A stretch of DNA of 64,000 nt, taken from contig OZ004584.1 in the NCBI GenBank assembly GCA_963924555.1, positions 8,811,753 to 8,875,752 on the forward strand. Reading direction: 5' to 3'. Below are positions 56,701-64,000 of this stretch, one piece after another. Under the pieces are notes generated by a model. That model did no database searches, had not been told where the DNA came from, and saw only the letters and a program-made list of their open reading frames with translations. Each line of letters starts with the position of its first letter. The stretch's first letter is position 1. Source of the stretch: Crambe crambe. Lineage: Eukaryota > Porifera > Demospongiae > Poecilosclerida > Crambeidae. The translations under genes were made by a program, and so were the position numbers.

Positions 56701-59700
56701 TTAAAGCAGACCATCCATTCTTGTCCTGCATTTCGACTTGAGCCCCTTTCTCTAGTAACAGTTTGACCACTTCAGTGCGACCATTTCGACTTGCTATCAT
56801 TAAAGCAGACCATCCATTATTGTTCTGCATATCGACTTGAGCATTCTCTAGTAACAGTTTGACCACTTCAGTGCAACCATTTTGACTTGCTATCATTAAA
56901 GCAGACCATCTATTATTGTTCTGCATATCAACTTGAGCCCCTTTCTCTAGTAACAATTTGACCACTTCAGTGTGACCCTTCTCACTTGCTAGATATAGAG
57001 AAGATGATCCATTATCGTCTTGCATATTGACTTGAGCACTTTTCTCTAGTAGCATTTTGATGACTTTTCTATTCCCCTTCTCACTTGCTAGCATTAAAGC
57101 AGACCGTCTATCATTGTTTTTCATATTGACTTGAGCACCTTTTTCTAGTAGCATTTTGACCACTTCAGTGTGACCATTTTGACTTGCTATCATTAAAGCA
57201 GTCCATTCATCAATTACCCACGTATTGACTTGAGAACCTTTCTCTAGTAGCAGTTTGACCACTTCAGTGTGCCCATTCTGACTTGCTAACATTAAAGGAG
57301 ACTGTCCATTATCTTCCCACATATTGACTTGAGCACCTTTCTCTAGCAGCAGTTTGACCACTTCAGTGTGACCATTCTGACTTGCTATCATTAAAGCAGA
57401 CAATCCATCATTTTTCTGCATATCGACTTGAGCCCCTTTCTCTAGTAGCAGTTTGATCACTTCAGTGTGACCATTCTGACTTGCTATCATTAAAGAAGAC
57501 GCTCCATCATCTTCCCACACATCAACTTGAGCACCTTCCTCTAGTAGCAGTTTGACCACTTCGGTGTGACCCTTCATAGATGCTATCATTAAAGCTGAAA
57601 GTCCATCATCGTTTTGCTTATCGATTAGAGCACCTTTCTGTAGTAGCAGTTTTACCACTTCAGTGTGACCCTTCATACTCGCTATCATTAAAGCAGATGA
57701 TCCATCATTTCCCTGCATATCAGCTTGAGCACCTTTCTCTAGTAGCAGTTTGACCACTTCAGTGTTACTATTCTGTCTTGCTAAATATAGAGAAGACAAA
57801 ACATCATTGCTCTGCATTTTGACTTGAGTACATTTTTCTAGTAGCAGTTTGACCACTTTAGAGTACCCATTACAACTTGCTATCATTAAAGCAGACAATC
57901 CGTCATTGTTCAACATATCAATTTGAGCACCGTTCTCTAGTAACAATTTGACAATTTCAGTGTGACCATTCTCACTTGCTAGATATAGAGAAGATGATCC
58001 ATTATCGTCTTGCATATTGACTTGAGCACCTTTCTCTAGTAGTACTTTGACCACTTCAGTGTGACCATTCTGACTTGCTATCATTAAAGCAGACCATCCA
58101 TCATTTTCCAGCATATCGACTCGAGCCCCTTTCTCTAGTAGCAGTTTGACCATTTCGGTGTGACCATTCTGACTTGCTAACATTAAAGGAGACAGTCCAT
58201 CATTTTCCTGCACATCGACTTGAGCCCCTTTCTCCAGCAGCAGTTTGACCACTTCAGTGTGACCATTCTGACTTGCTATCATTAAAGCAGAAAGTTCATT
58301 GTTCAGCATATCGACTTGAGCACCATTCTCTATTAACAATTCGACCACTTCAGTGCGACCTTGTTGACTTGCTATCATTAAAGCAGACCATCCATTATTG
58401 TTCTGCATATCGACTTGAGCACCTTTCTCTAGTAACAGTTTGACCACTTCAGTGCGACCATTTCGACTTGCTATCATTAAAGTAGACCATCTATTATTGT
58501 CCTGCATTTCGACTTGAGCACCTTTCTCTAGTAACAGTTTGACCACTTCAGTGCGACCTTTTCGACTTGCTATCATTAAAGCAGACCATCCATTCTTGTC
58601 CTGCATTTCGACTTGAGCCCCTTTCTCTAGTAACAGTTTGACCACTTCAGTGCGACCATTTCGACTTGCTATCATTAAAGCAGACCATCCATTATTGTTC
58701 TGCATATCGACTTGAGCATTCTCTAGTAACAGTTTGACCACTTCAGTGCAACCATTTTGACTTGCTATCATTAAAGCAGACCATCTATTATTGTTCTGCA
58801 TATCAACTTGAGCCCCTTTCTCTAGTAACAATTTGACCACTTCAGTGTGACCCTTCTCACTTGCTAGATATAGAGAAGATGATCCATTATCGTCTTGCAT
58901 ATTGACTTGAGCACTTTTCTCTAGTAGCATTTTGATGACTTTTCTATTCCCCTTCTCACTTGCTAGCATTAAAGCAGACCGTCTATCATTGTTTTTCATA
59001 TCGACTTGAGCACCTTTTTCTAGTAGCATTTTGACCACTTCAGTGTGACCATTTTGACTTGCTATCATTAAAGCAGTCCATTCATCAATTACCCACGTAT
59101 TGACTAGAGAACCTTTCTCTAGTAGCAGTTTGACCACTTCAGTGTGCCCATTCTGACTTGCTAACATTAAAGGAGACTGTCCATTATCTTCCCACATATT
59201 GACTTGAGCACCTTTCTCTAGCAGCAGTTTGACCACTTCAGTGTGACCATTCTGACTTGCTATCATTAAAGCAGACAATCCATCATTTTTCTGCATATCG
59301 ACTTGAGCCCCTTTCTCTAGTAGCAGTTTGATCACTTCAGTGTGACCATTCTGACTTGCTATCATTAAAGAAGACGCTCCATCATCTTCCCACACATCAA
59401 CTTGAGCACCTTCCTCTAGTAGCAGTTTGACCACTTCGGTGTGACCCTTCATAGCTGCTATCATTAAAGCCGAAAGTCCATCATCGTTTTGCTTATCGAT
59501 TAGAGCACCTTTCTGTAGTAGCAGTTTTACCACTTCAGTGTGACCCTTCATACTCGCTATCATTAAAGCAGATGATCCATCATTTTCCTGCATATCAGCT
59601 TGAGCACCTTTCTCTAGTAGCAGTTTGACCACTTCAGTGTTACTATTCTGTCTTGCTAAATATAGAGAAGACAAAACATCATTGCTCTGCATTTTGACTT

Positions 59701-62700
59701 GAGTACATTTTTCTAGTAGCAGTTTGACCACTTTAGAGTACCCATTACAACTTGCTATCATTAAAGCAGACAATCCGTCATTGTTCAACATATCAATTTG
59801 AGCACCGTTCTCTAGTAACAATTTGACAATTTCAGTGTGACCATTCTCACTTGCTAGATATAGAGAAGATGATCCATTATCGTCTTGCGTATTGACTTGA
59901 GCACTTTTCTCTAGTAGTACTTTGACCACTTCAGTGTGACCATTCTGACTTGCTATCATTAAAGCAGACCATCCATCATTTTCCAGCATATCGACTCGAG
60001 CCCCTTTCTCTAGTAGCAGTTTGACCATTTCGGTGTGACCATTCTGACTTGCTAACATTAAAGGAGACAGTCCATCATTTTCCTGCATATCGACTTGAGC
60101 CCCTTTCTCCAGCAGCAGTTTGACCACTTCAGTGTGACCATTCTGACTTGCTATCATTAAAGCAGAAAGTTCATTGTTCAGCATATCGACTTGAGCACCA
60201 TTCTCTATTAACAATTCGACCACTTCAGTGCGACCTTGTTGACTTGCTATCATTAAAGCAGACCATCCATTATTGTTCTGCATATTGACTTGAGCACCTT
60301 TCTCTAGTAACAGTTTGATCACTTTAGTGCGACCATTTCGACTTGCTATCATTAAAGCAGACCATCCATTATTTTCATGCATATCGACTTGAGCCCCTTT
60401 CTCTAGTAACAGTTTGACCACTTCAGTGTGACCATTCTGACTTGCTATCATTAAAGCAGAAAGTTCTTTGTTTAGCATATCAACTTGAGCACCATTCTCT
60501 ACTAACAATTCGACCACTTCAGTGCGACCTTTTTGACTTGCTATCATTAAAGCAGACCATCCATTATTGTTCTGCATATCGACTTGAGCACCTTTTTCTA
60601 GTAACAGTTTGACCACTTCAGTGCGACCATTTCGACTTGCTATCATTAAAGCAGACCATCTATTATTGTCCTGCATTTCGACTTGAGCACCTTTCTCTAG
60701 TAACAGTTTGACCACTTCAGTGCGACCTTTTCGACTTGCTATCATTAAAGCAGACCATCTATTATTGTTCTGCATATTGACTTGAGCCCCTTTCTCTAGT
60801 AGCAGTTCGATCACTTCAGTGTGACCATTTCGACTTGCTATCATTAAAGCAGACCATCTATTATTGTCCTGCATATCAACTTGAGCCCCTTTCTCTAGTA
60901 ACAGTTTGACCACTTCAATGTGACCATTCTGACTTGCTATCATTAAAGCAGAAAGTTTTTTGTTCAGCATATCGACTTGAGCATCATTCTCTACTAACAA
61001 TTCGACCACCTCAGTGCGACCTTTTTGACTTGCTATCATTAAAGCAGACCATCCATTATTGTTCTGCATATCGACTTGAGCACCTTTCTCTAGTAACAGT
61101 TTGACCACTTCAGTGTGACCATTTCGACTTGCTATCATTAAAGCAGACCATCTATTATTGTCCTGCATTTCGACTTGAGACCCTTTCTCGAGTAGCAGTT
61201 TGACCACTTCGGTGTGACCCTTCATAGCTGCTATCATTAAAGCTGAAAGTCCATCATCGTTTTGCTTATCGATTAGAGCACCTTTCTGTAGTAGCAGTTT
61301 CACCACTTCAGTGTGACCCTTCATACTCGCTATCATTAAAGCAGATGATCCATCATTTTTCTGCATATCAGCTTGAGCACCTTTCTCTAGTAGCAGTTTG
61401 ACCACTTCAGTGTGACCATTCTGTCTTGCTAAATATAGAGAAGATAAACCATCATTGCTCTGCATATTGACTTGAGTACATTTTTCTAGTAGCAGTTTGA
61501 CCACTTTAGAGTACCCATTACAACTTGCTATCATTAAAGCAGACCATCCATCATCGTCCAACATATCAATTTGAGCACCGTTCTCTAGTAATAATTTGAC
61601 GACTTCAGTGTGACCCTTCTCACTTGCTAGATATAGAGAAGATGATCCATTATCGTCTTGCATATTGACTTGAGCACCTTTCTCTAGTAGCACTTTGACC
61701 ACTTCAGTGTGACCATTCTGACTTGCTATCATTAAAATAGACCATCCATTATTTTCCTGCATATTGACTTGAGCCCCTTTCTCTAGTAACAGTTCGACCA
61801 CTTCAGTGTGACCTTTCTGACTTGCTATCATTAAAGAAAGTTCATTGTTCAGCATATTGACTTGAGCACTATTCTCTATCAACAATTCGACCACTTCAGT
61901 GCGACCTTTTTGACTTGCTATCATTAAAGCAGACCATCCATTATTGTTCTGCATATCGATTTGAGCACCTATCTCTAGTAACAGTTTGACCACTTCAGTG
62001 CGACCATTTCGACTTGCTATCATTAAAGCAGACCATCCATCATTGTTCTGCATATCGATTTGAGCACCTTTCTCTAGTAACAGTTTCACCACTTCAGTGC
62101 GACCATTTCGACTTGCTATCATTAAAGCAGACCATCCATCATTTTCCTGCATATCAACTTGAGCCCCTTTCTCTAGCAGCAGTTCGACCACATCAGTGCG
62201 ACCATTCTGACTTGATATCATTAAAGCAGAAAATTCATTGTTCAGCATATTGACTTGAGCACCATTCTCTATTAACAATTCGACCACTTCAGTGCGACCT
62301 TTTTGACTTGCTATCATTAAAGCAGACCATCCATTATTGTTCTGCATATCGATTTGAGAACCTTTCCCTAGTAACGGTTTGACCACTTCAGTGTGACCAT
62401 TTTGACTTGCTATCATTAGAGCAGAGTAACCATTCTTGTCCTGCATTTCGACTTGAGCACCATTCTCTAGTAACAGATTGACCACTTCAGTGTGACCATT
62501 CTGACTTGCTATCATTAAAGGAGACCATCCATTGTTCTGCATATCGACTTGAGCCCCTTTCTCTAGTAGCAGTTTGACCACTTCGGTGTGACCCTTCATA
62601 GTTGCTATCATTAAAGCTGAAAGTCCATCATCGTTTTGCTTATCGATTATAGCACCTTTCTTTAGTAGCAGTTTTACCACTTCAGTGTGACCCTTCATAC

Positions 62701-64000
62701 TCGCTATCATTAAAGCAGATGATCCATCATTTTCCTGCATATCAGCTTGAGCACCTTTCTCTAGTAGCAGTTTGACCACTTCAGTGTGACCATTCTGTCT
62801 TGCTAAATATAGAGAAGATAAACCATCATTGCTCTGCATATTGACTTGAGTACATTTTTCTATTAGCAGTTTGACAACTTTAGAGTACCCATTACAACTT
62901 GCTATCATTAAAGCAGACAATCCATCATTGTTCAACATATCAATTGGAGCACCATTCTCTAGTAACAATTTGACCACTTCAGTGTGACCCTTCTCACTTG
63001 CTAGATATAGAGAAGATGATCCATTATCGTCTTGCATATTGACTTGAGCACCTTTCTCTAGTAGCACTTTGACCACTTCAGTGTGACCTTTCTGACTTGC
63101 TATCATTAAAGCAGAAAGTTCATTGTTCAGCATATTGACTTGAGCACTATTTTCTATTAACAATTCGACCACTTTAGTGCGACCTTTTTGACTTGCTATC
63201 ATTAAAGCAGACCATCCATTATTGTTCTGCATATCGATTTGAGCACCTATCTCTAGTAACAGTTTGACCACTTCAGTGCGACCATTTCGACTTGCTATCA
63301 TTAAAGCAGACCATCCATCATTGTTCTGCATATCGATTTGAGCACCTTTCTCTAGTAACAGTTTCACCACTTCAGTGCGACCATTTCGACTTGCTATCAT
63401 TAAAGCAGACCATCCATCATTTTCCTGCATATCAACTTGAGCCCCTTTCTCTAGCAGCAGTTTGACCACATCAGTGCGACCATTCTGACTTGATATCATT
63501 AAAGCAGAAAATTCATTGTTCAGCATATCGACTTGAGCACCATTCTCTATTAACAATTCGACCACTTCAGTGCGACCTTTTTGACTTGCTATCATTAAAG
63601 CAGACCTTCCATTATTGTTCTGCATATCGATTTGAGAACCTTTCCCTAGTAACAGTTTGACCACTTCAGTGTGACCATTTTGACTTGCTATCATTAGAGC
63701 AGAGTAACCATTCTTGTCCTGCATTTCGACTTGAGCACCATTCTCTAGTAACAGATTGACCACTTCAGTGTGACCATTCTGACTTGCTATCATTAAAGGA
63801 GACCATCCATTGTTCTGCATATCGACTTGAGCCCCTTTCTCTAGTAGCAGTTTGACCACTTCGGTGTGACCCTTCATAGTTGCTATCATTAAAGCTGAAA
63901 GTCCATCATCGTTTTGCTTATCGATTATAGCACCTTTCTTTAGTAGCAGTTTTACCACTTCAGTGTGACCCTTCATACTCGCTATCATTAAAGCAGATGA
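53458..64000 (-). CDS. Gene E: giant ankyrin-ZU5-Death protein, 5' end outside the window
   Basis: Inferred exons: beyond 64000 to 55460, 55368-55332, 55274-54726, 54673-54570, 54516-54364, 54315-54129, 54063-53999, 53880-53811 and 53739-53458. All visible borders are GT/AG and phases chain as in gene B. The frame is open over more than 2840 codons of ankyrin repeats plus about 490 codons of the C-terminal part, so this is the largest member and appears intact. It lacks the non-canonical block (CNSRGTPLLELATDY) before the last repeats that A-D have. Its C-terminus may read through to GERNMIVAL at 53429 because the usual last exon is inverted. Confidence 0.8.
53811..54673 (-). CDS. Gene E exons 4-8, UPA-position segment
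   Basis: Exon lengths are 104, 153, 187, 65 and 70 bp. Exon 5 is one codon shorter than in B (ASMEKWEG for TSMLEKWEG, as in gene A). Exon 6 starts ILKREIHLPELL. The linker contains SPSQSVDDQSG. The intron-5 donor is GTATGA rather than GTAAGA. Confidence 0.7.
54726..55274 (-). CDS. Gene E exon 3: ZU5 domain
   Basis: The exon is 549 bp with intact borders. ZU5 motifs GISVFIPENSL and VTFSKDVAVRMHHYACL are present, with KRKREEDEDEEVDDSES at the end. It is nearest to gene A in YRESDPPLYVFKK and to B/C elsewhere. Confidence 0.83.
55460..64000 (-). CDS. Gene E exon 1 (partial): more than 86 ankyrin repeats
   Basis: The exon is open throughout. Higher-order structure is clear. A cassette with VWEDDGASSLMIAS/KQNDDGLSALMIA recurs at about 55741, 57517 and 59392 (spacing 1776 and 1875 bp). 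A 1278-bp unit of 13 repeats is duplicated in 61300-63860 almost without change. Some units lose one or two codons (LLLENAQVDMQ; LNNELSALMIAS), always in multiples of three. Distinct unit types such as SSSLYLASEKGHTEVV occur at fixed places in each cassette. Confidence 0.88.

Noticed and set aside
1-64000. Bacterial (symbiont) origin of the ankyrin genes
   Set aside because: Spliceosomal introns with matching phases, ZU5 and Death domains and MITE-rich spacers all indicate a host animal genome.

Overview
The window looks like animal nuclear DNA, most likely from a sponge (demosponge), although the species cannot be proven from sequence alone. It is AT-rich, has short spliceosomal introns with GTAAGT/GTATGT-type donors, and is full of small inverted-repeat transposons. 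Its proteins combine ankyrin repeats, ZU5 and Death domains, a combination typical of animals.

The window holds five tandem paralogues, all on the minus strand and named here A (1-3623, cut by the left edge), B (7878-18722), C (27281-37861), D (44109-48516) and E (53458-64000, cut by the right edge). Each has the same inferred exon plan: (1) one long exon with a basic N-terminus and 17 to more than 86 ankyrin repeats of 33 residues (99 bp); (2) a 37-bp mini-exon; (3) a ZU5 exon ending in a KRKR motif and acidic tail; (4-8) five small exons where other ZU5-Death proteins carry a UPA domain; (9) a 282-bp Death-domain exon; (10) a weakly supported short last exon. A, B and E are open in everything visible. 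C has four disabling lesions in the ankyrin exon. D has a frameshift in the ankyrin exon, a lost splice donor and a second frameshift in exon 5. C and D are therefore probably pseudogenes, unless these are assembly errors.

The ankyrin arrays show higher-order repeats (693 bp in B, 990 bp in C, 1278 bp and about 1.8 kb in E), the mark of recent unequal exchange. Variation falls mainly on positions that contact ligands in other ankyrin proteins. By domain logic these would be cytoplasmic or nuclear recognition proteins (ankyrin array) joined to a Death-fold signalling end, possibly in innate immunity or cell death. That function is inference.

The spacers (3624-7877, 18723-27280, 37862-44108, 48517-53457) are largely paralogous to one another, so the duplicated unit was gene plus spacer. 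They hold a decayed retroelement with a reverse transcriptase (21075-24255), several MITEs, a hAT-like element with 8-bp target duplication, two granulin-like gene relics, a recurring short sequence ending in a perfect splice donor, a relic fragment of a sixth family member (8238-8759), and a roughly 500-bp local inversion beside E. No tRNA, rRNA, CRISPR array or bacterial-type operon was seen.
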